Source of the DNA: Bacteroidales bacterium
Lineage (GTDB): Bacteria; Bacteroidota; Bacteroidia; Bacteroidales; UBA932
Length of the DNA stretch: 38,045 nt
Reading direction: 5' to 3'
NCBI GenBank assembly: GCA_017458265.1
Contig: JAFTFV010000060.1
Coordinates: forward strand, 1-38,045
Within the stretch, counting starts at the first letter, position 1; every line of letters begins with the position of its first letter. Positions 7,551-15,465 of this stretch are shown in pieces. The notes under the pieces were generated by a model that saw nothing but the letters and a program-made list of their open reading frames with translations, made no database searches and had not been told where the DNA came from. The position numbers and the translations under genes are program-made.

Positions 7551-7892
7551 TTATTCTCCCTTGATCTCGATGGGGTTTTCGCTCTGGGCTTTACGATAAA
7601 CAAGGTCTCCGTTCTCGAACTCTGAGATTGCAATCAGGTCCGGCTTGGGCTGACGCTCATAGTACTGGGAGATTTCGATCTGTTCCTTGTTCTCGAAAAC
7701 CTCGTCCATGGTGTCGCGGTCGTTGCGGAACTCCTCGAGCTTCTTGGTGAGTTCCTTCTTTTCTGCCATGGCTATCTGGTTGGCCCTCTTGTAAAGGATT
7801 ACTACTGATTCGTAGATGTTTCCGGTGGGAGCGGCCAGGTTCTTGACGTCGCGTGTAATGGTGTTTGTGGGAATCTTTTTCTTGTTTTCCAT
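7551..7892 (-). CDS. rpoZ: RNA polymerase omega (Rpb6-like) subunit
   Basis: A 113-residue protein starting MENKKKIPTNTITRDVKNL. It matches the Bacteroidetes omega/Rpb6 pattern: TGNIYESVVILYKRANQIA, then EVFENKEQIEISQYYERQPKP. The segment KRANQI is the core motif of omega, which helps RpoC fold and assemble. The open frame extends 19 codons further upstream, but those residues overlap the gap after bamD and do not resemble the family, so the ATG at 7892 is preferred. It lies between bamD and recN, the usual Bacteroidetes neighbourhood. Confidence 0.9.
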   Translation of the reverse strand: MENKKKIPTNTITRDVKNLAAPTGNIYESVVILYKRANQIAMAEKKELTKKLEEFRNDRDTMDEVFENKEQIEISQYYERQPKPDLIAISEFENGDLVYRKAQSENPIEIKGE

Positions 7893-7945
7893 CTCTCTAA
7901 AAAATCTTGTTCTATATAAAGTACAAGGCTTTGTGCGTGGAAGTT

Positions 7946-8761
7946 TCAATTATTTTCGACATCGGCATTACCGTCGCGGCCCAGTATCTTCTGGACCTTG
8001 CGGTAATAGCCGTCAAGTTCGCTCTTGTACTTGGATTCCGGGAACTCTCCGGCAAAGTTCAGGTAGTCGTCCATGAAGGTGAGGAAGCGTTCTTTCTGCT
8101 TTGCCGCTACCGACAGCCTTGCATAGTTGTATGAAGACATTGCCATATAATACAGGATGTCCTCACGGTATACATTCTCGGAATTGGCCTTTAGGACGTT
8201 GTTAAGCTTTACCCTTGCGGCCTTGTAGTCTTCCATTATATAATACTGGCGGCCGGCTTCGAAGTCCTTGCGGTCAAGGCGCTCCTGAAGATTGGCTTTC
8301 ATGGTCTCGCAGGCAGCAAGATGGTCATCTCCGGGGTGTTCGCGGACGTACTCTGCAATTGCTGCAAGGCAGCTGCGTGTGGGCGCCTGGTCCAGTTCAT
8401 AGCGGTATGTTCCGCGGTAAAGGCAGTCAAGGCGGTAGAACTCTGCGTCACGGGCGAAAGGACTGCGTGGGAAGTTCTCCACGAAGCGTGCGAAATTGCT
8501 TTCGGCCGTGTAGTAATCCTTGAAGCGGTAATTGGACAGGCCCCAGTAGTACTGGACCGTATCGTCACGGGCGGTACCGCTTGTGAGGACGGCCAAGGAC
8601 TCGAAGAGTTGGGCTGCCTTCTGGAATTTCTTCTGATTGAAGTACTCCATGGCGGCATTGTACTTGGCGTCCACGTCATTGGAGGTGAGCAGGGCGTCAA
8701 ACTGGGTCTGGCATGCCGTCAGTGCCGCTGCGGCGGCCAGTATAATCATAAGTTTTCTCAT
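7946..8761 (-). CDS. bamD: Outer membrane assembly lipoprotein BamD
   Basis: A 271-residue lipoprotein (LTACQTQ lipobox, Cys at about 17) built of TPR-like helical repeats: YNAAMEYFNQKKFQKAAQLFE, YYWGLSNYRFKDYYTAESNFARFVENFPRSPFARDAEFYRLDCLYR, and later AGRQYYIMEDYKAARVKLNNVL. The NFPxSPFAxDAEF-like segment is typical of BamD. It works with BamA to insert beta-barrel proteins in the outer membrane; bamA is about 7 kb away on the other strand. Its ATG overlaps the trxB stop (ATGA). Confidence 0.93.
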   Translation of the reverse strand: MRKLMIILAAAAALTACQTQFDALLTSNDVDAKYNAAMEYFNQKKFQKAAQLFESLAVLTSGTARDDTVQYYWGLSNYRFKDYYTAESNFARFVENFPRSPFARDAEFYRLDCLYRGTYRYELDQAPTRSCLAAIAEYVREHPGDDHLAACETMKANLQERLDRKDFEAGRQYYIMEDYKAARVKLNNVLKANSENVYREDILYYMAMSSYNYARLSVAAKQKERFLTFMDDYLNFAGEFPESKYKSELDGYYRKVQKILGRDGNADVENN

Positions 8762-9687
8762 AATCCGTTTTCGATGAGGAAGTTCTCTGCATCCCTTGCC
8801 GCCATGCAGCCGGATGCCGCGGCGGTGATGGCCTGCTTGTATACTTTGTCTGCGACGTCTCCTGCTGCGAATACACCGGGAACGCTTGTGCGGGAGGAAT
8901 AACCATCCCTTACGATGAATCCCTGCGGGTCTACCTCAAGGTAAGGTGCAAACAGCGCAGAACCGGGTTCGTGGCCGATTCCAAGGAAGAATCCGTCGAT
9001 GGCCACGTCGAATTCAGTGCCGTCCTTGCGAACGAGCCTGACGCCTGTCACTCCAAGCATGTCGCCAAGGACTTCCTTGGTGTTGCAGTTCCAGAGGACT
9101 TCGATGTTCGGTGTGGCAAGGACCCTGTCCTGCATTATCTTTGAGGCACGGAACACGTCGCGCCTTACAATCATATATACTTTTGAGGCCAGACCGGAGA
9201 GGTAGAGGGCCTCTTCGCAGGCAGTGTCTCCGCCGCCCACTACGGCAACGGTCTTCTTGCGGTAGAAGAAGCCGTCACAGGTTGCACAGGCGCTTACGCC
9301 GGCTCCCATGTATTTCTTTTCGGATTCCAGTCCAAGGTATTTGGCTGCGGCACCGGTTGCGATGATGAGGGTATCGGCCTCGATTTCAACGTTGCCGTCA
9401 ACGGTTATCTTGAAAGGCCTTTTGGAAAGGTCTGCCGCGGTGGCGGTGCCTGTGCGGATGTCGGCACCAAAACTCTTAGCCTGCTCCCTCATGTTATCCA
9501 TGAGGGTGGTTGCGTCTATGCCTCCCGGGAAGCCTGGGAAGTTTTCTACTATCGTTGTAGTCGTAAGCTGCCCGCCTGGCTGCAGGCCTTCGTAGAGGAC
9601 TGGCGCCATGTTTGACCTTGCGGCATATATCGCAGCGGTGTATCCTGCAGGACCTCCGCCAAGAATGAGCGTACGGACTTTTTCCAT
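8758..9687 (-). CDS. trxB: Thioredoxin-disulfide reductase
   Basis: A 309-residue flavoprotein passing electrons from NADPH to thioredoxin in the cytoplasm. The FAD-binding motif GGGPAGYTAAIYAARS is at the N-terminus. The redox-active disulfide is CATCDGFFYRKK (about residues 134-145), and GGGDTACEEALYL just after is the NADPH site. The C-terminal GVFAAGDVADKVYKQAITAAASG closes the FAD domain. Length is standard. It starts one base after the stop of the LysM gene. Confidence 0.97.
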   Translation of the reverse strand: MEKVRTLILGGGPAGYTAAIYAARSNMAPVLYEGLQPGGQLTTTTIVENFPGFPGGIDATTLMDNMREQAKSFGADIRTGTATAADLSKRPFKITVDGNVEIEADTLIIATGAAAKYLGLESEKKYMGAGVSACATCDGFFYRKKTVAVVGGGDTACEEALYLSGLASKVYMIVRRDVFRASKIMQDRVLATPNIEVLWNCNTKEVLGDMLGVTGVRLVRKDGTEFDVAIDGFFLGIGHEPGSALFAPYLEVDPQGFIVRDGYSSRTSVPGVFAAGDVADKVYKQAITAAASGCMAARDAENFLIENGL

Positions 9688-9688
9688 A

Positions 9689-11326
9689 TTACTTTGTCAA
9701 GCTTGTTGTATAATCCTTTTCGTAGATGATGCGGCGTACGGCCTTGTTCTGATGATTTCTTGCCTGGTCTGCATCGAAGAGAAAATCTGTATGGAGACCC
9801 CTTCCTCTCTCGATTTCAAGGAATGAGGGCCAGTGGGGAGTGCCGTACCGGCGGCAGATGTCTACGAAATATCTTGCGGTATCATAGCCCTGGAATGCGA
9901 ACTGGGAAGGTTCTGCATTGAACAGTGAACGGTAGCTCCTTACGAAGGAGTCTACCTTGTGGTCGCTGTAATCCACAAAGTAAGACGTGCTTATGTGAAG
10001 GTTCACGTTGTGGTATGCCGCGGGCTCGATTGTGTCGAAAGTGCGCACCTTGGAGGGTGCATACATTGCGATGGGGTAGCCTTTTCCCTGCATGATGCCA
10101 AGGTTGCGGACTACGTCGTCTATGAATGCTTCGCTCTCTGATGCGGCAATGACACGGTTCATTCCGTCCTTTGTCATGAGTTCTGACAGCCTGGAAGGAA
10201 TCCCGGTGCCTTCGACTATTGCGTAGTTGAGGATGTCGTAAGTGAGTTCCTCGCGGGCAAGGGCGCTCCGGATTGCGATGGCTGCCGATGCGCTGCTGCC
10301 ACCCTTTTCAGTGATGAGGATGATCCTGTCGGCATTGGTGCAGTCTTCCTTTACCCAGAGGGCGAGGTCGTTGTACTGGCTGTCTGCCGGGGTAGGGGCC
10401 TGTATGAAATTGGAATAGTTTGCAGCCAGGGCCGATGCCTTCTGGTCCAGCGGGGAAATCACCGGAACCTTGCCTTCCACTCTCTGGAGTATGGCTTCGA
10501 TATCCCTTGAAGCCACCGGACCAAGAACCATGTCAGACCCGGTGAGGGCGTCGATAGGAGTGATGCCGGCCATGAGGTCGTAGACGTTGAGATTAACCTT
10601 GACACCTTCTTTCTCGAAGTCCTTCATTGCCATGAGAACTCCTGAATAGAAGTCCATGTTCAGTTCGCTTACCCTGCCGCTTGCATGGATAGGGAGCACC
10701 AGGGAAAGGTCTACAATCTCCTTGGGAGAAGCATATGGAGTGACGAACTCAAGTGCCGATACGGTATCTTTCTGCTCTTCCACGGGGGCTTCCTGCTCTA
10801 CGGTCTCTTCGGCAGCAGGAACTTCTTCCACCTTTGGCTCTTCCTGGGGGACAAGGGGCGTATCGGGGAGTGGAATCCTTATGACCTGACGGGTGCTCAG
10901 CTTCTTTGATGTGAGCCCGTTGAACTGCATGATATCGGCAACTGTCACATTGTATTTGCGGGCGATGTCGTCAATGTCCTCGTACCACTTTACGGTGTGC
11001 TCTGTGTATTTGCCCTGAGTCGTACTCTGCTTGACGGGAGCGGCTTCCTCGGTAATGGGGATGAGGATGATTGCGTTTTTCCGGAGGCCGGTTTCCCTGA
11101 GGGAAGGGTTGGCCTCGTAGATGTCGTCAACCTTGACGCCGTATGCGGCTGCGATGCCGTAAAGCGTCTGGCGCTCCAGTACCACGTGGGACAGGTATAC
11201 CTTGCCGTTGAGTTTCACCTTTTCGCTGGAAACCGTTACCGGAGTGGGGACATACTCCTGAGCGGCTGCAGTGAAGCCTGCTGCCGAAAGGAGGACGCTT
11301 GTGAGTATGATTGCAAATCTTCTCAT
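9689..11326 (-). CDS. LysM and periplasmic-binding-fold protein (LpoA-like layout)
   Basis: A secreted protein of 545 residues (signal peptide MRRFAIILTSVLLSAAGFTAAAQ). Two LysM domains follow: LSHVVLERQTLYGIAAAYGV...IILIPI and YTEHTVKWYEDIDDIARKYNV...VIRIPL. LysM domains bind peptidoglycan. An acidic Pro/Glu linker leads to a type-1 periplasmic-binding fold beginning DLSLVLPIHASG, with GSDMVLGPVASRDIEAIL and VPVISPLDQKASAL. In E. coli, LpoA uses such a fold to activate penicillin-binding protein 1A, so a wall-synthesis role is plausible but unproven. The start at 11326 is set by the signal peptide; an upstream in-frame Met would overlap the glycosyltransferase gene. Confidence 0.85.
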   Translation of the reverse strand: MRRFAIILTSVLLSAAGFTAAAQEYVPTPVTVSSEKVKLNGKVYLSHVVLERQTLYGIAAAYGVKVDDIYEANPSLRETGLRKNAIILIPITEEAAPVKQSTTQGKYTEHTVKWYEDIDDIARKYNVTVADIMQFNGLTSKKLSTRQVIRIPLPDTPLVPQEEPKVEEVPAAEETVEQEAPVEEQKDTVSALEFVTPYASPKEIVDLSLVLPIHASGRVSELNMDFYSGVLMAMKDFEKEGVKVNLNVYDLMAGITPIDALTGSDMVLGPVASRDIEAILQRVEGKVPVISPLDQKASALAANYSNFIQAPTPADSQYNDLALWVKEDCTNADRIILITEKGGSSASAAIAIRSALAREELTYDILNYAIVEGTGIPSRLSELMTKDGMNRVIAASESEAFIDDVVRNLGIMQGKGYPIAMYAPSKVRTFDTIEPAAYHNVNLHISTSYFVDYSDHKVDSFVRSYRSLFNAEPSQFAFQGYDTARYFVDICRRYGTPHWPSFLEIERGRGLHTDFLFDADQARNHQNKAVRRIIYEKDYTTSLTK

Positions 11327-11337
11327 AACTGTCTTTG

Positions 11338-12453
11338 TTATAGTGTGGAGGCAAAATCCAGGACGTCTGCCATGAAGGCATCCCATCCCAGGCGTTTCTT
11401 CTCCCTGCCGATGGCCTCCATGCAGTTTTCCCGCACGGAAGAATCGGCAAAATAGCGGAGGATTTCCTTCCGGATGGCCTCCGGGCTTGGTGTAGGAGCG
11501 ACAATTCCCGTGCCACGGCTGCCGATTGTGGAGGCAAGGCCGCCAACGTCCGTGACTACCATGGGAAGGTCGAAGTTGAGAGCAACCGAGCTGATTCCGC
11601 TCTGGGTGGCACTGCGGTAGGGGAGGACTGCAAGGTCCGAGGCGCTGAAGAACTTCTTTACCTCTGAATCCCTTACGTAGTCTGTGAAGAGGTGGACGCG
11701 GTCCTTTCCCGGCAGCGTATCTATTATTTCCTGATACTTTTCGAAAGAGCCGTATGGCTCTCCGGCAACGAGTATTTGGTACTCTTCGGGGAGTTCCCGG
11801 AACGCTTCAAGAAGGATGTCCAGGCCTTTGTATTCCCTGATGAGACCGAAAAATAGCAGCGTCTTTTTGTCTGAAGGGATGCCGAGCGATCTGCATGCTT
11901 CGTCTTTGGGTAACTTTGCTCCAAAGTGTGAATAAAGCGGATGGGCCTTGAGGATATGCGGGGCGTCAGGTCTTAGGGAGAGCAGATCATTTTCCACGCT
12001 TTCCGACATGCTCACAGAGCCTGTACATCCATTCAGGAAGTATTTCGTGAGCGGCTTGTCGAAGAAGTGAGGTTCGTGCGGGATTACGTTGTCCAGCACT
12101 ACTACGCTTTTGCAGCCGGCGTGGCGGGCAACATAGCCAAGGGAAGGGGCAAACCAGGACATCCAGTACTTCATTATGAGAAGGTCCGGTTTCCATTCCC
12201 TGATCCTGCGGGCGGTCTTGATCCAGCTTAAGGGGTTGACAGTGTTCAGGATTGCTTCTGCATCTACCGGCATGGCTTCGTCTTCAGGCGTCACGTACTG
12301 TGTCTTGCCCGGGAAGAGGAAGCCTGGATACTGGACTGAGAATGAGAAGGCCTTTACATCATGACATTTTCCCAGTTCTGCCAGCATAGCGGCGTTGAAC
12401 TGGGAAATGCCTCCCCTTAAGGGATAAAAACTTGACAGGATGGCTATTTTCAT
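11338..12453 (-). CDS. Glycosyltransferase family 4 protein
   Basis: A 371-residue GT-B glycosyltransferase. The N-terminal half begins MKIAILSSFYPLRGGISQFN, the usual acceptor-side start. The donor half begins TLLFFGLIREYKGLDILLEAF and contains VLPYRSATQSGISSVALNFDLPMVVTDVGG, where the GT4 E-x7-E motif is replaced by Gln and Leu. It probably transfers a sugar to a cell-surface lipid or glycan. Acceptor and sugar cannot be told. It lies in the envelope gene run, 6 bp after the lipidated Skp gene and 11 bp before the LysM gene. Confidence 0.88.
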   Translation of the reverse strand: MKIAILSSFYPLRGGISQFNAAMLAELGKCHDVKAFSFSVQYPGFLFPGKTQYVTPEDEAMPVDAEAILNTVNPLSWIKTARRIREWKPDLLIMKYWMSWFAPSLGYVARHAGCKSVVVLDNVIPHEPHFFDKPLTKYFLNGCTGSVSMSESVENDLLSLRPDAPHILKAHPLYSHFGAKLPKDEACRSLGIPSDKKTLLFFGLIREYKGLDILLEAFRELPEEYQILVAGEPYGSFEKYQEIIDTLPGKDRVHLFTDYVRDSEVKKFFSASDLAVLPYRSATQSGISSVALNFDLPMVVTDVGGLASTIGSRGTGIVAPTPSPEAIRKEILRYFADSSVRENCMEAIGREKKRLGWDAFMADVLDFASTL

Positions 12454-12459
12454 CCTGGA

Positions 12460-13068
12460 TTATTTCTTTGCGCTTTCCTTGGTCTTGATGTAGGCGGCGT
12501 TGAGGCCGGCAAGGAGGTCGTCGGTAATGTCAAGCTTGGGGTCTCCGGTTACGACGGGAGTGGAAAGGACAGCGCCTGCGGTTGCAATGATCATTGCATA
12601 GCCTTTCTCTGCATTGTATTCGTTTACGAATTCCTGAATGGCGTTTGCAATCTGGTTCATGGTAACCTGCTGCTCCTCGTTCATTTCCTGCTGCTTGCGC
12701 ATTACGTACTGCTGGTATTCCTGCTGTTGCTGCTGGAGTTTCTGGTACTGGACCTGGGCGACGGACTGTGTGAGGAGTCCCTTGTCCACCTTGTTCTGGA
12801 AATCTGCAGCGTCCTTTTCAAGCTTCTTGCCGCGGCGGTCAATCTCTGACTGGATACCGGAGGTCTTGGTCTCGAATACGGAGGTGAGGTCGTTGGCCAT
12901 GTCATAGCCCTGCATTACCTTGTCCATATTGAAGAATACGATGCTGCCTGCTACTGCAGTGCTGTCCTGTGCGGGTGCGGGGGCTGCGTTTGAGCCCTGG
13001 TTCTGGTTGCAGGAAGAGAGCATTGCCATAGCGGCTGCGATACCTGCGATTACGAGAGTCTTTTTCAT
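12460..13068 (-). CDS. Lipidated OmpH/Skp-like chaperone paralogue
   Basis: A 202-residue protein with a lipoprotein signal (AMLSSCNQNQ) and a Skp/OmpH body: SIVFFNMDKVMQGYDMANDL, then a long Gln/Glu/Lys coiled coil (about residues 70-150), then the closing strand EKGYAMIIATAGAVLSTPVV and a C-terminal helix. Skp forms a trimeric jellyfish that holds unfolded outer-membrane proteins. The classical Skp is soluble; this one seems tethered by a lipid at its N-terminus. A second, unlipidated copy follows bamA at 18161. A promoter-like pair is at 13103-13135. Confidence 0.85.
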   Translation of the reverse strand: MKKTLVIAGIAAAMAMLSSCNQNQGSNAAPAPAQDSTAVAGSIVFFNMDKVMQGYDMANDLTSVFETKTSGIQSEIDRRGKKLEKDAADFQNKVDKGLLTQSVAQVQYQKLQQQQQEYQQYVMRKQQEMNEEQQVTMNQIANAIQEFVNEYNAEKGYAMIIATAGAVLSTPVVTGDPKLDITDDLLAGLNAAYIKTKESAKK

Positions 13069-13102
13069 TCTATCTGTTTTTGTTTTGTATTCTTATAGCC
13101 TG

Positions 13103-13135
13103 CAAATTTAACTATTTTTTGCGGATTTCCCCAAG
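13103..13135 (-). promoter_or_regulatory. Predicted promoter before the lipidated Skp gene
   Basis: On the minus strand TAAATTTG (13110-13103) matches the -7 box and CTTG (13135-13132) lies 21 bases upstream, within the 3' end of pdxJ. It would allow the long operon to be transcribed apart from pdxJ. Confidence 0.4.
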
Positions 13136-13831
13136 ATAGGCCTGAATAGTTTTCTCAAGACCCATGTAAAGGGCGTCGGAGATGATTGCATGGCCGATTG
13201 AAACTTCGTCAGTCCAGGGGATTGTCTGCACAAAATATGCCAGATTTTCGAGGTAAAGGTCGTGCCCGGCATTGAGCCCCAGGCCGCAGTCGCGGGCTGC
13301 TTTTGCCGTTTCAAGATAGCGGGCTATGGCGGCTTCGGGACCATCGGCATACTGAGCGGCATAGTCTGCGGTGTAGAGTTCTACGCGGTCGGCACCGCAG
13401 GCTTTTGCGCCGAGGGCCATCGCGGGGATGGGGTCGATGAATATGCTCACGCGAATGCCCTTTTCCTTGAAACGGGCTACGATGTCCGTGAGAAACTCCT
13501 TATTATTAATGGTGTCCCAGCCGGCGTTGGAGGTGATTGCATCAGGTGCGTCGGGAACAAGGGTGACCTGGTCTGGAACCACTTCCAGGACGAGGTCCGT
13601 GAAGGAGGGGATGGGATTGCCTTCGATGTTGAACTCGGTTGTAATCAGCGGGCGGATTTCCCTCACATCGGCATAGCGGATGTGCCTTTCGTCGGGCCTG
13701 GGGTGGACGGTTATTCCCTCTGCACCAAACTTTTCGCAGTTGACGGCAGCCTTTGTGACATCGGGCACATTGCCGCCCCTTGCATTGCGGATTGTCGCAA
13801 TTTTATTGATATTTACGCTTAATCTGGTCAT
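13112..13831 (-). CDS. pdxJ: Pyridoxine 5'-phosphate synthase
   Basis: A 239-residue TIM-barrel enzyme that joins 1-deoxyxylulose 5-phosphate with 3-amino-2-oxopropyl phosphate in vitamin B6 synthesis. Family landmarks are RLSVNINKIATIRNARGG at the start, the HPRPDERHIRY loop, and GLGLNAGHDLYLENLAYF near the end. The start at 13831 (MTRLSVNIN) is the family start; the frame is open upstream, but that would run through the divergent promoter region. Confidence 0.95.
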   Translation of the reverse strand: MTRLSVNINKIATIRNARGGNVPDVTKAAVNCEKFGAEGITVHPRPDERHIRYADVREIRPLITTEFNIEGNPIPSFTDLVLEVVPDQVTLVPDAPDAITSNAGWDTINNKEFLTDIVARFKEKGIRVSIFIDPIPAMALGAKACGADRVELYTADYAAQYADGPEAAIARYLETAKAARDCGLGLNAGHDLYLENLAYFVQTIPWTDEVSIGHAIISDALYMGLEKTIQAYLGEIRKK

Positions 13832-13851
13832 AGAAAAGTCTTTTAATTTGA

Positions 13852-13889
13852 CAAATGTAACGAAAATTATGGGAAAAGTGTTACTTTTG
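13852..13889. promoter_or_regulatory. Divergent promoter region between pdxJ and nadK
   Basis: Two exact TAnnTTTG boxes face away from each other: TACATTTG on the minus strand (13859-13852) for pdxJ and TACTTTTG on the plus strand (13882-13889) for nadK. Neither has a clear TTG -33 box at normal spacing, so strength and exact start sites are uncertain. The whole gap is only 80 bp. Confidence 0.4.
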
Positions 13890-13911
13890 CAGGTTGATTT
13901 GAATTCAGACA

Positions 13912-14736
13912 ATGAGAATAGGATATTTTATTCTGAATGACTGCCTGAGGGAAGACGCCAGGATGGTGTCATTCCTGAAGGACCTGGAGGACAACTCCTT
14001 CGACCTTTATGAAATAAAGTCCAAGGCCGACGTCCAGCCCGAGACCGACCTCGTCCTCTCAATTGGCGGGGACGGCACGTTCCTGAGCACCGCACACGTC
14101 GTTGCCGATATCGGGCTCCCTATCCTTGGAGTTAACTTCGGAAGGATTGGTTTCCTGTGCGAAAACCGGCCGGAGGACGTCCGCAAAGCCCTCATGGAGG
14201 GTAATTTCCGCATCGAATACCGTACAGTCCTCAATGCCACCCTCAAGGGACCGGATGCAAGGCGCTCCATTGGCATGCTCCCTTATTCCGTGAATGAGGT
14301 GGCCGTCCACCGCAGCGGCTCTTCAGTGCTTGGCATCCATGTGAGCATCGACGGAGATTCCCTTCCCACATACTGGGCCGACGGCCTCCTCCTTGCAACG
14401 TCCTCAGGTTCAACAGCCTATTCGCTTTCTGTCGGCGGCCCTATATGCATGCCGGATACAAAGGTCCTGGTACTTGCCCCTATTGCGCCGCACAACCTTA
14501 ACGTGCGTCCTATCGTGCTGCCTGAATCGGCAAAAGTGGACATCTCTTTCGAGTCCAGGGACGGCCGTGCAACCATGTCCATGGACAACCGCGTCGTGGA
14601 AATCCGTCCTGAGTGGACGATTCATGTGGAGATGGCACAGTTTTCGCTCAAACGGGTCCGTATCGCCGAATCGGGCTTTGTGAAGGCACTCACCTCACGC
14701 CTGTTCTGGGGCGAAGATATGAGAAACAATGGATAG
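13912..14736 (+). CDS. nadK: NAD kinase
   Basis: A 274-residue cytoplasmic kinase that makes NADP from NAD. LVLSIGGDGTFLS carries the catalytic GGDGT motif (about residues 46-58); GVNFGRIGFLCE and LLATSSGSTAYSLSVGGPI are the other conserved blocks. The start at 13912 (MRIGYFILND) is about 22 bp after the -7 box. Its 3' end overlaps uppS by 8 bases, so the two are coupled. Confidence 0.96.
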   Translation: MRIGYFILNDCLREDARMVSFLKDLEDNSFDLYEIKSKADVQPETDLVLSIGGDGTFLSTAHVVADIGLPILGVNFGRIGFLCENRPEDVRKALMEGNFRIEYRTVLNATLKGPDARRSIGMLPYSVNEVAVHRSGSSVLGIHVSIDGDSLPTYWADGLLLATSSGSTAYSLSVGGPICMPDTKVLVLAPIAPHNLNVRPIVLPESAKVDISFESRDGRATMSMDNRVVEIRPEWTIHVEMAQFSLKRVRIAESGFVKALTSRLFWGEDMRNNG

Positions 14737-15433
14737 CAAGAAAGTTCCCGTACACGTGTCCATAATCATGGACGGAAACGGCCGCTGGGCGAAGGCCCGC
14801 GGCAAGGAAAGGGTCTTCGGCCATTTTGAAGGCGTGGAAAGCGTCCGCGCCTGCACTGAGGCCGCAGTTGAAGAGGGCGTGAAGTATCTCTCCCTCTATG
14901 CCTTCTCCGAGGAAAACTGGAACCGCCCTGCCGACGAAGTCACCACCCTCATGAAACTCATGATGACCTCCATGAAAAAGGAGTTCTCGACATTCATGAA
15001 CAACGGAGTGCGCTTCGTGGTGCTTGGAAACAGGGAAAGGCTTGGAAAAGAACTCTGCGAAACCATCGACAGGATGATGGAGGAGACCTCCCACAATGAC
15101 CGCCTTACCCTTATTCTCTTCCTTTCATACAGCGGAAAATGGGATATTATGCAGGCCATGAAAAAGGCCGCTGCAGAACTCTCTGCCGATGAATTCCAGG
15201 CCCTCTCCGCCGATGACTTCTCCTCATATCTCGTAACCTCAGGAATACCGGATCCGGATCTTCTGATCCGCACTTCCGGAGAGGAACGCATTTCCAATTA
15301 CCTGCTTTGGCAAACGGCGTACACGGAGTTTTATTTCACGCCCGTCCTGTGGCCGGACTTCCGCAAGGAAGAGTTCCGCGCCGCCCTGGAGGAATACTCC
15401 ATGAGGGACCGCCGTTATGGAAAAGTCAAATAA
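14729..15433 (+). CDS. uppS: Undecaprenyl diphosphate synthase
   Basis: A 234-residue cis-prenyltransferase making the C55 lipid carrier for peptidoglycan and other glycans. VSIIMDGNGRWAKARG holds the catalytic Asp and diphosphate-binding residues. SLYAFSEENWNRP and the C-terminal DLLIRTSGEERISNYLLWQ with the TEFYFTPVLWPDF tail are family hallmarks. It starts inside the end of nadK and is followed 32 bp later by bamA, a gene order common in Bacteroidetes. Confidence 0.97.
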   Translation: MDSKKVPVHVSIIMDGNGRWAKARGKERVFGHFEGVESVRACTEAAVEEGVKYLSLYAFSEENWNRPADEVTTLMKLMMTSMKKEFSTFMNNGVRFVVLGNRERLGKELCETIDRMMEETSHNDRLTLILFLSYSGKWDIMQAMKKAAAELSADEFQALSADDFSSYLVTSGIPDPDLLIRTSGEERISNYLLWQTAYTEFYFTPVLWPDFRKEEFRAALEEYSMRDRRYGKVK

Positions 15434-15439
15434 AATGGT

Positions 15440-15447
15440 TATCTTTG
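15440..15447 (+). promoter_or_regulatory. Possible -7 box for bamA
   Basis: TATCTTTG matches TAnnTTTG exactly and lies 18 bases before the bamA ATG, just after the uppS stop. No clear -33 box is seen, so this may be a weak internal promoter. Confidence 0.35.
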
Positions 15448-15465
15448 CAAGATAAGATTTAGGGA

